The position numbers and the translations under genes are program-made. 64,000 nucleotides of DNA from contig SSNP01000010.1 of the NCBI GenBank assembly GCA_006937955.1, positions 5,675,504 through 5,739,503 on the forward strand. The letters are read 5' to 3'. This document shows, piece after piece, positions 39,501 to 52,166 of this stretch. The notes under the pieces are model-generated. The model was given only the letters and a program-made list of their open reading frames with translations. It was not told the origin of the DNA and made no database searches. The stretch's first letter is position 1, and each line of letters begins with the position of its first letter. This DNA comes from Pachypanchax playfairii (lineage: Eukaryota > Chordata > Actinopteri > Cyprinodontiformes > Aplocheilidae).

Positions 39501-42500
39501 CTCCGTGCTCTGTAACCACAGGGCCTAGGGTCTGCAGACCTATCCTGAAACAGTGATTAGCATATGTATGGACCCGCTGCTTCTCAACTCCCACACAAAA
39601 GGCATGCAGCCATGAGGGCCAGGTGGTAAGCAGTGGGATTTCTGCTCGCCTCGCCTCAGGGACAGGTGCAAACAACTTCACCTCCATGTGGAGTTGTATT
39701 TCAGCTCAAAGGAGAGGCCAACTTGGACTTATGCAATACAAAACAAAAGAAAGCAGGGACCTTTTGTCTGCTGCCTTTGCTGTTGTCTTGTGAAAAGAGC
39801 AAGGCTCAGGCATAACTTGTTAACAGGAAGTGGTCTCTGTCTATCCTTAAGGGTATTTCAACATTTAAATGCTCGAGGATCCTTAAGTATGTCACATGCT
39901 TCCACGTTAAAACAACACTGCCAAATGTTTTTTCCATCAGAAACCTTCGCCAGGTTTCCAACATGGAAATATTTGTATTTGGTCGTATCATTAGGACAAG
40001 CAAGTTCCACAATGTGCCCAACACACAAAGTACAGAAGATAGCAGCATATATATGCCCAGATGATTTTGTGTATTAACATTTTCCAGATTACCGTAATTA
40101 TCAAACTGATTTTCTATACTTTCCAGATCTACACCGGAACCCCGTAATTAGAGGTGTTTACTTTGCACACAGCCTCTTCAAGAAATCTCACATGGGCCCC
40201 CTACCATTTCCTCAGCCTACAAACAAAGACACGCAAAGTAAATGAGGGGTAAGGGGATTGAAGCCCATGTAAATTAGACTTGGCGGTCTTCATTCAGTCA
40301 CATGAAAGGCTTCTCTCATCAAAATCATACATATTCAATATTCTTTTATAACACAAACCCACGACAAACCCTCACTCCCCAAAAATTAAGCTCTCTGAAT
40401 GAAACTGCACAGTAGGATCCATGGATAATTATATGTTGGCTGCTTACCAGTAATACTATGGTTGTGCTTAATGTGAAATCCATTTTGGTGGATTTCCAGA
40501 TTTTGGTGTCTCTGTAAAATTTTAAAAGCAACTGTGAAAGTTTATCTAAAAATGCAACTGGACTTTTCTTATTAATTTGAAGATATTTTACCTTTCATCC
40601 AAATTGCATCTTCAGTTCTTATCAAAATTATATGCTTCAGATTTACAAGTCTCTGATGGAACAACGGGATGAACTGGGTACATGGATAAAAGTCTGAACT
40701 GGGCCTCTCCGTTATTAAAAAGTGAAGCTGAGAGATCCAGTTTACAGAAGCTGCCATGTTGTATTTCTGGAGCAAGAGGTGGAGCTTTTATATCAGTGAA
40801 GGTAGTGTTACTTTTGGTGATTAATGATTCTACTCAAATTTTTTGGGTATATTTTCATATAAACTTTAACTTTAAAAAAAAATGTTAAACTTATAAACCA
40901 TACAAAGTGAAATGTAGCTGAAAACTGCAAATTATATCGTACACAGACATTTATCTCATAATCACTGGACTCATTAAATCAGCTGATGCCCTGAGATGGA
41001 CTGGCAACCCATCCAGGGTGTACCCCACATCTGGCCCACTGACTGCAGGAGATAAGCACAAGCCTCCACCCAACCCTGTATACGAGCATGTAGGAATAGA
41101 AAATAGATGGTTGTTATATTTATATAATATACATTTTGATCAATTTCCTGAGTTCAGTTTTGTTATTCATTGCTTTACTCAGTTCTAGATTCCTTGCATG
41201 TGTTTGTATTTTCTATTTAAACGTATCAGTTTGTAGTTTTCAGTTCACTTCTTGTGTTTCTAGTTTCTTTATGCCCATCAGCTCATGTTTTCTCCTTTCA
41301 ACACCTGCATTGCTTTCACTTAATGGGCCCTGTTGAGGTCACTCCTCCTTGGTTTCTGATACTCCTTGTCAGATCCTTCTGTTTCCTGATGCTTACAGCA
41401 GTTAGATGTTTTGGAGGACTCACTGAGTCGACTTATCCTTGTGTACCTTTTTTTGCTGTAATGTCAGACGTTTTTTTCAGCAATTATTAAAGTTTTTGTT
41501 TATCACCAAGTACCACGTGTCAGTCTCTATCTTGGGTCCTACACTGCAACGTTATCCTCATGAAAGACCAATTATCTAATAAATGTCAAATATCATAATA
41601 GTTCTTGAATTAAAACTCAAACACTGGTAGGATGCAAACTACTAAACCAAACTCTCGCTTTGACCAGATAGGTCAAATTCTAACATTAAATAAAACCTAA
41701 AAGAATACCCATGTTGAAACAAAAGCAAAAGGTGAGCTACGCCACTACTAGCTTACAGCTAAAACAGGGTGCTCTAAATGCTCTGTACCTGCGTGGCTTT
41801 GTCATTCATACAGGAGGGGTAGGGTCCATGAGAGTCCCGAGGCCACTGGCCAGTCAGATACGGTCCTGTGATGGCATCCAAAGAAGATGCCCTTCGAATG
41901 GCACTTGAACTTCGTACTTGTAGTTTGGACCTTTCTGCTGAGAAGAAAAAGGGTAATGTAATCAGTCTGTGTCATAGGAGACTGGATGCATTATGGCATT
42001 ACAAGATAATTAATACATAATAAAATAGGTTGTAACCAAAAGCCACTGGATGAAAATAGACTGCAATTAAACATGTTTTATTGAGACAAGAGTTTAACCT
42101 TGATGCCTTTTTGTTTTCTAAACTTATAAGTTTGGAGAAAGGAAACAGCTTGAGGGCAGAGGCCTGCAGAAAATGTAAATGACTAAGCAGTAGATGTTAT
42201 GAGAGCTATCTGCTGTGACCTAGAGCAGTTAAAAACACACCACCCACATCAGAACTCATAAACCACCACACTGCAATGCACATCAATACTGCTTGTATCC
42301 ACACAACACTTCTGCACTGGCATGCAGCATGAGAACAAACAGGACACAACAAAACATGCAAACTGAAAAACACTTGAGAATTCAGGCTGAAGCAAAACTG
42401 GTTTATCGTTGAATTAAAACAAACTGGTGAATTTCTTCAGTTTCACCTTCAACACAGAATTAGAAGACAGAATCATGGGTGAGGCATCTGTGTAGTTCTT

Positions 42501-45500
42501 CCCTGTCTGAGCAGGCTAAGGCAAGGCCTTTCCAACACTGCCACAGACACAAAGAACACAGACTAAACCATCTACATGAGGCACCCCTTCCCTAGTAGAG
42601 CTACAGAGCTCATTGTTGTTCTTTGTTCATAGAATACACAAACCTAGCCACCCAAAGGTATTGCCTAAGTAAGCTTACTGGGCTACAGTAAAATTCCCCA
42701 AAGCATTGTAGACGCAGGAAGCAGGCTAAATTTCCATCAATATTGATAGAGGCCAAGCCAGTGCTCCCAGGTCTGGGATTGTGGTTATTTTCCACTGTGG
42801 TACCACCCCCAACCCCCCTTTTGCCAGACTAGAATAATCTTCTTATGAGAAAAAAGAAAACAGTGTGAAAGAAGCCAAGACATCAAAGAGGTCCATCTGC
42901 TGATTTCAGTAGTAAGAACGTGGTGTTGTGACATTAAATATTTTCAGGATGAATTTTTAATGTGAACTTTCTCTCCCAGCACATTCAGCCAGCGGTTAAA
43001 ACGTCTTCATATATCCAGGGTTTAAAATGGGTGGTTATTAACTGTAGGGCAGAGGCAAATATGAAAAACAAACATGTGGTCCAGATAGGTAAACTAAAGC
43101 ACAACTGTTTCCTGTGGGGTTTCACTAGGCTTCATTACACTGTCTGAAAACCAAATTTACAGCTTTTTACTTGATCTTAGATCACAAAACGACCCAAATT
43201 AAACACAGTAGAATTCAAATGACATTTTTAATGGGCAAGAACTTTATTTAAAGAATTTCTAAGTGGTGGTGATACCCCCATTGACAACCAAATCAAATTA
43301 CTGTATTATTATTATTATGCTGGTTTTTATAAAATGTTGCAGAGCAGCTAAAATAGGGGTGTGTCAAAGTAGATACTTGCTTAATGCAGAACTGACAATA
43401 TGGTGTTAGGATGTCTAACAGAAGCCACACAGCTTTTGTGCGCCATATGATCATAAGGAAGCCTATAAACACATCATTGTTACTGAAATAACACTGTGCA
43501 CTCAACCTTTACTGCAATATAAGATTCACTAACAAAACTGTTTTTACTTCCCACTCGTTCCATTTTTTTTATTATTCCACCTTTTACTGGAGAGCAAAAA
43601 GGGGACATGACAGCTTAATGAAAGGGTTAAAATAAGTCAGTCAAAAAGCATACAGTGTCAGTCTTTTCTATAGTTTTAATGGTGACATGATGTTTTGCAA
43701 CACCTAGCATATTTTGATGCTGAGAAGCAGCAATTCTACTCTGAGTAAATAGCCATGTTCCTCACCCTGTCCCTCTTCAGAGGAAGCCATTTTCAGCCAC
43801 ATGTATTCATGATCTTTCTCTTTCAGTCATTACACACAGCTTGTGACCATAGGTGAGGGTTGGAACATAGATTAAAATGATAAATTGATGGCTTTGTCCT
43901 TTGACTAAGCTCTATCTTAAACACAACAGACCAGCACAGTGTCCACCTATCAATCTTCAGCTCCCTTCTACCTTCACTTGTAAATAAGACCCCAACATGC
44001 TTGAACTCGTACACCTGGGTTAGCAACTCATTCCCAACCCAGAACTGGTAAGCCACCCTTTCCTGGTGGAATACCAGTTGTAATTGAGATAGAAATAGTG
44101 GAAGAGCTACTGTTCCCAATCACCACAAAACGGTGCTCAGGTGAATCAACCAAGACAGCCTGATAACAACATCCAGGGTCTTTAGGAACTTGGGGTTGAA
44201 CTCATCTATCATATCTAGTCATCCTTGGGAGTTAAGGATGTAGTATTGAATCCCAGAGTCCTGTTGTCTCAGTGTGTATGGACTGAGCTCATGACAGGTT
44301 CTTACCAGCTTATGTTCACAGCTCTGTTTAGCTGCATCTGCAATGGAGATCTAGAACATGATACATTCAAACTCTATGTCCACTGTCTCCTTTGGAATGC
44401 TGGGAAAGCCTTGACGGATTGGGAGTTTAGGATTTCCTGGACTAAGGCCTCTGCAGGACACTCTTACTATAGGCTTGACAGGTCATGTCTGCCAAGTACC
44501 TTCTCCTTGCCACCTGATCCATTTCACCACCAGCTGATGATCAACCTTAGTCGCATCTTCACCCAAGTATTCAAGACCTAATCTCTATTTCTCCAAATTG
44601 AGGTTGTTCAAAGACTAATAAACAAAAGATTAGAAATCATCAGTTTATAACTGGTTTATAATTACTTCAAATGATCTGAACTCCCACATTTCAAGTTATA
44701 CATCCTGTCTTATTGTTGTTTTTAGAGGACACGTCTTTCAGACACAACTGAAGTGCTTTCATTGCATTGCTGGTTTTTTTTTTTTGGGGGGGGGGATTCT
44801 CTTGTGTAAATTATTTAGCTTTTTCAACAACCACACTAAATGCTATTCTGACAAAAGCCAGGCCAAAGGCTCTTTATTTCTTTATTATTTCATTCACTAT
44901 TTTGTACCTGTTAAATGGAAAATGCATCACCGTTAAAACGGCAGGATATAAGGAATTTGCTCAGAATAAGTAAAAAAATCTGCCAACGTCAAAGAAAATT
45001 TGCATAAAACGTAATCTGAAAATTACAAGAAAATCATCTGGTATATAAAGGGATGGGAATTTAGTGGGTGGCTTAAAACATTTTTAAAAGGTTTTGAAAT
45101 AAGTTATTTTGCATGTTGAGCTTAAATATTATTGACTCAAGTGGATATCTTGCACAAAGAAGCTAAATGAAACCAGTTGATTGTAACTCAGTAAATAAGG
45201 AACGTATGAACAACAGTGCTGACAAATCTATTTTTTTATAACTGCAGGCTGAAGAATGAGCAAAGTTTAAATTATTCACATATACATTGAAATGTGTGGC
45301 CTGACAGAAATACAGAAAACAAAACAGCACAGCTGCACCGATTCAGAGACAACATTCAATTTTAACTTTGGTCCTACTCTGCAGTTTGAATGGTTGACAA
45401 TGAAGCTGGGCTGTTTCAGCACAACTGCCACTTAGACAGCGAGCAGGTCTTTCATTGTCAGAACAGTGTGGTAGGAGGGTGATGTCATGCTGGTGAACCT

Positions 45501-47358
45501 AAAAGGTCAAAACAAATAATAATTTGACTATTAAGATCAGGGTAGCTTCTTAACCACCTGAACATTGTGCAAACCATCACCAAAATTACATGGTCTCCCC
45601 TTCAGGACAATATGATGTGTTTTGTGTAAGTTCAAATTACTGTAATTGATGAGAACTGAGTAAGTTCTACCTGCTTCTTGTACACCAACGTGAGATGCAA
45701 TGATGAAAAATGGTGGTCTTAATGGTATCATTGTGTTCTACTTCATAAGATTTTGCATTTTTAAATTCAACCAGTCACCAGATCCTTGTTGATGGGCAAC
45801 ATCTGAGGCCTCTTGTGAGTTTTTGTAAATTTGAGGTTTCATGCATTAAGAAAGGTCTAGTCTCCATCATCACAACTCACATGAGACACTGGCCTGGGTT
45901 AGAAGTTGTCTGAGGTATGTGTGGCATGCTGCTGGAGTAGGAAATCAACACCAATAGCTAGCCAAACATGGGTGAAATTCATCGTGCCTGGTGAATCAGA
46001 CTTTTTTGTTGTTATGGAAAAGACTATGCTTCCTACCCTGCATGGTATGCTGGTCAAGGCTGGAGGTCATCTCATTGAAAGAACCAAAAGAATGTGAGGC
46101 CTAACATAAGCATAAAATTCCACACTTAAAACACCACGACGACAACCATGCTGCACTCAGAAAAGCAGAGAGGCATTCTGGTTAAAGGTAAGAGGAGAAG
46201 CGATTTAATGTGCCTGATGGAAGAAGGACTGATGTGATTGATGATACAGAAAACCGACTGATGTTAACAATGGCTTAAAGTCTCCACACACAGGAATAGC
46301 AAGCTGTAGTCAAACACCTCCATATCACAATGTGTTTTAAGCTATCACCTGACAGTATGTGGTCATGTGTGCACACACTGCCTTCAAAAAGGCTGTTTCC
46401 TCTAGCAAAAAAAGTAGTTTTGTTACCAAATAACCCACAGTGTCAATATTAGCCACGAGACAAGGTGACATAGAACGATTTAAATGACCTGTGGGTAGTT
46501 TTGATTTAATTCTGAAACGACTTCTATATTCTAAGACACAGCGGAGCATTGTATGAAACAACATAAGGCTGAGCTTTGCTATCCGCATTCATCAGTGAGG
46601 TGCACCATATGCTCTCAGTATGCTGAGTCCTCCAAGTGTGTATGGAGTAAGATTTGACTAACACCTAGCCTTATTCGCTCAGAAATGTTTTTTAACTTTG
46701 CGTGAATTGGGCAGATTACAAGTGACAACATGTCTTTTTTTTTGCGAAATGTCAAATCCTCTCCCTTTCAAAACTAGATATACATAACAGGGCCAATCCT
46801 CTCCTCTTTCAGCCTGATTGTGTGTGGATGCCATGGGCATTATTAGTCAGCGAAACCAGGCTCGTTCCAACTTATACATTATATTATAAATGTTTTATCA
46901 GGCAAAAACAACTTCCACACTACTTAAATAAAATATAACTAACAGGAATATCAAAAGTTTCCAGTAGAAAGCTATCACGACCCAAACGCACGTGGTCATT
47001 TGCCTTTGATTTCTTGGATCTGTGCCAGTCATGAAACGTTTTTCGTTCTGTTTTTACCTTTGGAAACTGGAGAGTCTGGGGTACAAGACGACTCCTTATT
47101 TTCGGGGGACAGTCTTTGTTTAGTTTTTGCACTTCCTGAAGTGAGTGGGGGACTGGAGGGGGGACTTGACACCCGGCTGGTCGTGGCTCCTCCGTAGAGA
47201 GTTTGAGTCCGTGTCGGACTGCTCTGACCCCCACGCAGAAGCTGGAAGGGCACGGTGGCACGGATAGGCTGCAAACGGCAGTTGTTGAAGGAACCAGGAG
47301 AACCCGCATTGCTGCGCCTCACTCTCGGCTGCTGAATGGAGTTACTGGGGGCTGACAT
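27595..47358 (-). CDS. glcci1: glucocorticoid-induced transcript 1, 8 coding exons
   Basis: GLCCI1 is a Ser-rich, largely disordered protein of the FAM117/GLCCI1 family, induced by glucocorticoids in thymocytes and important in kidney podocytes. Its molecular role is poorly known. Coding exons in transcript order: 47358-47058, 41937-41789, 34432-34343, 32613-32491, 31568-31443, 30496-30307, 28329-28209 and 27946-27595. They sum to 1452 bp and 483 aa with consistent phases (human about 547 aa). Diagnostic blocks: LQPIRATVPFQLLRG in exon 1, RRASSLDAITGPYLTGQWPR in exon 2, HQRSASWGS in exon 3, IAKLRLQLQRSKQ (a short coiled coil) in exon 4, SPKPNNSYMFKREPPEGCEK in exon 7, and FSCPDKNKVNFIPRGSAFCP in exon 8. 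The human low-complexity Ala/Gly runs of exon 1 are missing. Exons 2 and 4 each have tandem CAG acceptors. The introns are long (up to 7.4 kb) and carry most of the mobile elements in this part of the window. Confidence 0.95.
29083..29355 (+). repeat. fish interspersed repeat, copy 2, in glcci1 intron 7
   Basis: The same family as 11.36-11.70 kb. Landmarks are tatccatccttccatttttt, aggtcacctgtccatcacag, caaacaaccactcacacacc, catgcatgttttggtctgtg and caaactctgtacagaaagga. It lies antisense to glcci1, between exons 7 and 6. Confidence 0.65.
36172..36730. mobile_element. non-autonomous DNA transposon with terminal inverted repeats
   Basis: The left end (tggttctgcgtgtga at 36172, then accgccatcttgggtggc at 36214-36231) is the inverted complement of the right end (gccacccaatatggtggt at 36668-36685, then gttcacgcaaaacct ending at 36730). 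The inner 18-mers match at 16 of 18 positions. In the centre, 36469-36501 and 36527-36557 form a second inverted repeat around ccattatcagaaa. The element is about 560 bp with no transposase frame, in glcci1 intron 2. The superfamily is not assigned; the TIR pattern is what supports the call. Confidence 0.55.
38400..39272 (+). mobile_element. decayed Tc1-like transposon in glcci1 intron 2
   Basis: Several stretches fit the transposase gene of a common fish Tc1 family in order: ttgctgcccatcaatctggg near 38507, gaaagattaccggtatttac near 38576, ggaacaatgtcccgtgagca near 38895, gtcagcatggtggaggagag near 38999, cacgggacctagtcacctta near 39047 and atagaatggctgaaaaactt near 39197. Many stops and indels are present, so no protein is made. 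It is antisense to glcci1. Inverted repeats were not located. Confidence 0.7.
40985..41112 (-). repeat. fish interspersed repeat, copy 3, reverse orientation, in glcci1 intron 2
   Basis: ccctgagatggactggcaac, catccagggtgtaccccaca and the end ggaatagaaaatagatggtt are the inverted complement of the landmarks seen in copies 1, 2 and 4. This is a short, truncated copy. Confidence 0.6.
43720..44575 (-). mobile_element. truncated RTE/Rex-like LINE relic in glcci1 intron 1
   Basis: On the minus strand, sequence from 44550 downward matches the pattern of a frequent fish LINE: gctggtggtgaaatggatca, a region ending ggctgtcttggttgattcac near 44143, then a jump near 44100. After the jump come FWVGNELLTQVYEFKHVGVL and FTSEGRRELKIDR, decayed forms of the block usually read QVEEFKYLGVLFTSEG in this element. 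The part between, which carries the catalytic RT motifs, is deleted, and frameshifts and stops occur. The clade name is from memory and approximate. It lies in the same orientation as glcci1. Confidence 0.7.
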
Positions 47359-47850
47359 CCCAAACTGTCTGCTACTCTTACCACAGTGAAAAACACGTAC
47401 TGTTCGAGCTGCTGCTGCTGTTTCTCTGGAAAAGAAGATGGTTGGAGAGTTAAGATAAACATCAATCTGTTAGCGAAAAACGTTAGCTTCCTTTAAAAAT
47501 GATCAACTCATGCGTTCGAGGAAAACAGCCTCCAACACGTATCATTTTGTCTCAAACTTACCAGTAGGTTACTAATAGGCGTCGTCGCAAACTCCAAGCA
47601 TGACACGGGTAACTTTAAAAGTTGTTTTTACTACTTCTTATTACGTTTCATTCGTGTTTTGCCGTTTTTGTGTCTTCCCCATCCTGTTCTCTCACTTGAC
47701 AGTTTTTCGGCCAGACTACTGGCTGATGACTGTGGGCGGGTTTAAAGGCTCCAAGCCTCGGTTTCTGATTGGACAGTGAGTGTGTACAGTAAGGTCGCTG
47801 ATTTGCTTTCGCTGGTCTAAGGATTGCACTTTTAACCAATCACAACTGCG
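47359..47850 (-). promoter_or_regulatory. glcci1: glcci1 5' UTR and promoter region
   Basis: Just upstream of the start codon on the minus strand is a CAG-repeat-bearing leader (about 47410-47430). Further up lie a GGGCGG box (47734-47739) and CCAAT-box elements in both orientations (ATTGG at 47768-47772, CCAAT at 47836-47840). The block is GC-richer than its surroundings and looks like a TATA-less promoter. The exact start site is not visible. Confidence 0.4.
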
Positions 47851-49735
47851 AAATTGAATACGCATATAAAATCATTTTAGGATAATTTCATTTATGTATT
47901 GTTCATCAATTATAAACAATTATACAGTTTACAATTATAAGACATTCCCATAATCCTTAACAACCCTTCTGGAACTTTCGCTCATTTTGGCAGCAATAGT
48001 TCGTCCACTCATACAAAAGATCTTGTAAAGTAACTTATTACCTTATCAGTATATTTCTCCAACAATCTAACCTGAGGATTATAACATTGCAGTGTTTTTT
48101 GTTGTTAGATGACAGAAAATCGATTTTTTTTTTTGTGTGTAGTTGTGGTTGTTTTAGTACTTATCAGAATAAAGTTTTTAATCAGAGATTTCTGCTTTAT
48201 TTGAACTCCTCTTGTTCTTCCAAGCCATGTTAAAGTAATCCATGCATGTTTTATGACCTTGATTCACTGTGAAATTCTCACGTAATTACTATCCTTTCAT
48301 GCCATAACATGTTAAACCAGAAAATGTAGTGAGACAGTTGGTCAATGACTGTTTTCCTGAGAGGTAACAAATTTTCAACCTCAGCCAACATAAATGACTA
48401 TTCCATGACAACAACCGAAGTACATTTACAAGAGAAACATCTCTATATTGTTTACTTTAGTTAAAAGCTTGTAGCTGATTGGTGTTCTTACTGTTATTTG
48501 TAAGTATAGTGTTGGTGGCCAAAATCAGTTTTCCCTATTAAGAGATTCACTGAGTGTTATATCAGAATAGGTGCACAGATTTAGTTAACACATAACAAAA
48601 AAAAAAATAATCAAAAATACTTGTGTCAAATATATGCATATAAATCATGGAAACGTATGGAAAACACCCTATTCAAGAGTGTTCTAATTTGGGATTTATT
48701 TTAAAGACAAATGTAAAACAATCATTCATTTTTTGGGGGGACGCTACACAGCTCACCAATTTGTCAGCTTGCATCTAAAATGGTTCACAAAAGGGCATGC
48801 TGCCTTATAAAACCTCCCACACCAGGAAGAGATCCTGGTAAATGCTGCATACAGTAGCTCCTGTTGCCCCTCTACTCCTCCTCCCCACTCCATGACTAAG
48901 TGATTTAGCCAGCTCTGGTGCAGGCCGCCTCTCATTTACAATGTGTCTCTGGGTTCGAGTCTGTGCGGGAAAGGTGGCAGAGAAAGACACAAACAACATT
49001 TACAATGTGGTTTACACAAGACGGTTACCACACAGATGGTGCCCATTCTTAGGACTGATGTGTGGTATGCATAGATTTTGGGTTCAACTTGAAATGGGAG
49101 ATAAAAAAGGCAGTTTTTATATCTGTAGGTCATAGAGGGGGGTGTACACAGGGTTCAGGCTGTCTGTTCTCCCCTCTTCGAATCAATAGTGTTCCGGCAG
49201 CTGAGGTTCTTTATGAGAGGAACAATCTGGAGGGTCTTGTCAGAGTGCCGAGCAGCTGCCGTTTTCTGGGGAGCTTCTTTCATAGACCACAGGTCTGGAG
49301 TGGGCTGGTGAATACAGGCACACCCTCCCACATTCCTCCTCCTCCTCCTTCCCACCACCCCTGGCTCCTCTAATTCCTCATCCTTTCCCCCAAAGCCACC
49401 CCTCCCGCACAATGCCAGATGAGGGGTGGTAACACAAGGAGAGTGGAGATTGTTATTGCCACCCAGGGGTCGTCAATCACCCTGAACAAAACTTTCACGA
49501 GGTATGTCAAGATTTTTCAATCATACAAACACAGACATTAAATAACTATTAAAACACACTTCAGATAAATTCAACTCAAAAATATTGGCACATGTGATCA
49601 CACCTTCTCAAACTGATTTGTGAATGAATATTTGTTGTTTTAACAGTTAAACTTTAAAATCAGAATCCTGATTTAGGTTCGATTGGAAGAGGCTGATTAC
49701 AGCAGGGCCTCTTATAATTCTCCTGAGAGTGATTT
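47851..49735. other. intergenic region between glcci1 and mios
   Basis: No coding exon was recognised here. In human, RPA3 and UMAD1 lie in this place; I found neither protein in six-frame reading. The left part is AT-rich. The right part (48.75-49.45 kb) is more GC-rich with a CCT/CTC-rich run near 49330-49350, without a supported function. Confidence 0.55.
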
Positions 49736-49741
49736 TTTATT
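49736..49741 (-). terminator. mios: candidate mios poly(A) signal
   Basis: TTTATT on the plus strand reads AATAAA on the minus strand, about 280 bp after the mios stop codon. It is the nearest canonical hexamer I noticed downstream of that stop. Confidence 0.35.
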
Positions 49742-50019
49742 AGAGCAGTAAATTAGCATTTGCTCCCTTTCTGCCTTTAATTTAGTCAAATCAGCAGCCC
49801 ACACTGTTCCCTTCTTTATATAGGGCTCCATTAGTATATAACATTCACTAGACTATTACTTAACAGAATTTGTTTCTATTCAAACAGCCACTTCAGTGGG
49901 GGACTTTGCTGGTGCTCCTTTGGCCCCTGCCCAGTAGTTGGTGAGGCGATGCAGCAGTCAGCCTGCACTGGTCTGGTCTGACTCATGTTTGGCTTCAGTT
50001 TCCAACATGCGTCTCCTGT

Positions 50020-52126
50020 TTAACTGCTGTCGGCAGGCACCAGGTTTCCTGTGGTGTCCAACTGCATACATTTACATGTACAAGCTGACACTGGGCACTC
50101 TGTGTGGTCTCTGAAACAGACAGAATTGTTTTTATAAAGTGAAAGAAAAAAATAAGACAATACGCTGAAAAACTCAACTTGCTAAAAGATTCCAAACTTA
50201 CAGAATTTCTTGAACTGAGAGAATAAATGATAGTATGAATTTAAAGATCTCTTTTCAAATTTCAGGTCTTGGTCAATTCCAGTCATTTTATTTTTAAATT
50301 CCTAGAAAATGCAGCAATGTTTTTAATAAAGTCCTTTTATAAAAAGAAATGTGAAAAGGATTTAAAATTTTTAACCAAATACAAAATAAAAAAAAATTAC
50401 TTTTATAATAAGTTTAATTGCTTTGCATTTCTGGATAAAATTTTTGAAAAAAAAAAAAACATTTGGCATCACAAAGCCCAAACAAGGACACTAGTTTTCC
50501 TTTTAAATTTCTAACTGGTCTATTTCTACCATTTTTGTGGTTACATTAAAAATACTAACGTTTCTGTGGACAAATGCAGGTGAATTATCTTTTATTCTGT
50601 TATTGTTACAGAATCAAACATCTATTGAATAAACTGAGAGTGGACTTCAGCTGTGAACATATTCTGAACATGATTTAAACATGTCTACTACCTGAACCAG
50701 CTGAGCATGTGTCCGGCGTGGCCACCGTGCCGACAGTTGTGGCACCAGGTGAACCAGTTGTTGAACTGAGCGAGTTTGTTTTCTCGTGTTAAATCCATTT
50801 TCTCATCCGACTTTCCAGTTCCTGCAACAAGATTCATCCATCAATCAATATTAGTCAAATTTGCCCATCAGTGCTGCTGTGAGTGACGTCATGGCAACAA
50901 CAGGACTGTAGTTGATGCTAAACACTTATCAGAGTTCACACATGTGATGCTGTAAGCATTTGATGTTATAATCCTCTACCTGAGCAGTTGGAAACAGGTG
51001 TGCCCATGTTCATGAGGCAGAGGGCACAGCGTGGCAGTGGTTTCCTGCAGCCAGGACAACTAGTGACTTTTGACTTGGTGGGTGAGCCGCTGACCCCGTA
51101 CTGGCTGAATCCTCGGCCCTGGTGAGGCATCGCAGAGCAGCTGTAGGAGATGGACTTCCCACAGAAGTTACAGCTCACAAACACCTGCCAAGAACAAACA
51201 CAGACGTTGGCTGATAAGCACCTGTGTGCACGAAGGTAAAACCAAGGACCACACACCAGCTGCCTGGATTTAACTGCTTAGGGGAGGGAAAATATGTTTT
51301 AGATAATGCAGCAACAATAATCCCAATATAACACATAATGGTGATTATAGGAATGTCAGCAAAGCAACAGGCAGTGATCATTTCTACTTACAGAATAATC
51401 ACAAATAAAACATTTTAGGAACTAAAACTTATAAAAATTTTGCTACTACCAATTTAAGTTTTAGTTGTTTTTTTAAATCAGTAACAACAAAGATTTCTAA
51501 CAACATCAGAGCTTTGAGATGTAAAACATTATCTGACACTTGTTTCAGACTGCCTGATAAAACCACCAGAGTAACAAACAGCAGACGTATCCAGTTTGGT
51601 TATAAAAGTATTAATGTGTAACATAGTTTAGAAATCTCCCTGAATGCTTAAAGTGTTCTAGTGCTGCATCACAGGGAAACCAAAAGTGTGGGAAAGCTGT
51701 TACATAATGGTACAGTTACTTTAACCACAAACTTTTAACTGGTTTTACAGGTATTTAAGAGTAAGTACTTAAGACCAAAGACATGAAATAGGAAAAAAAG
51801 CAAATAATTTTTCACATTTAAAAGTAATTTCAGTCCTAAATTTTCCTTTGATTCATTACCTGAGCTAGTGGTTTGGAGCTGGGGTCCAGCTTGCCTCTGA
51901 GGATGTCAAACTCGGCCCGTTTGTGCCAGAATCTCCATGAATCCAGCAGGTTTCGGTAGTTTTCAATCCAGCATTGAACTCGAGGGTCTTTCAGCACTTC
52001 ACCTGGGGAACCCTGATGGAACAGATTATTACTGTAAGAATTATTTCACATTTTTACACATTCAGTCATTGAACATAGAGACAGTCATTTTACTCTCAGC
52101 TCCTCTGGTGAAGCGTGTGGATTTAT

Positions 52127-52166
<40 letters not shown>

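Noticed and set aside
41130..41550. Possible 3' tail of a retroelement (attattaaag followed by cttgggtcctacactgcaac)
   Set aside because: The resemblance is limited to the tail and no coding part is visible; too weak to list as an element.
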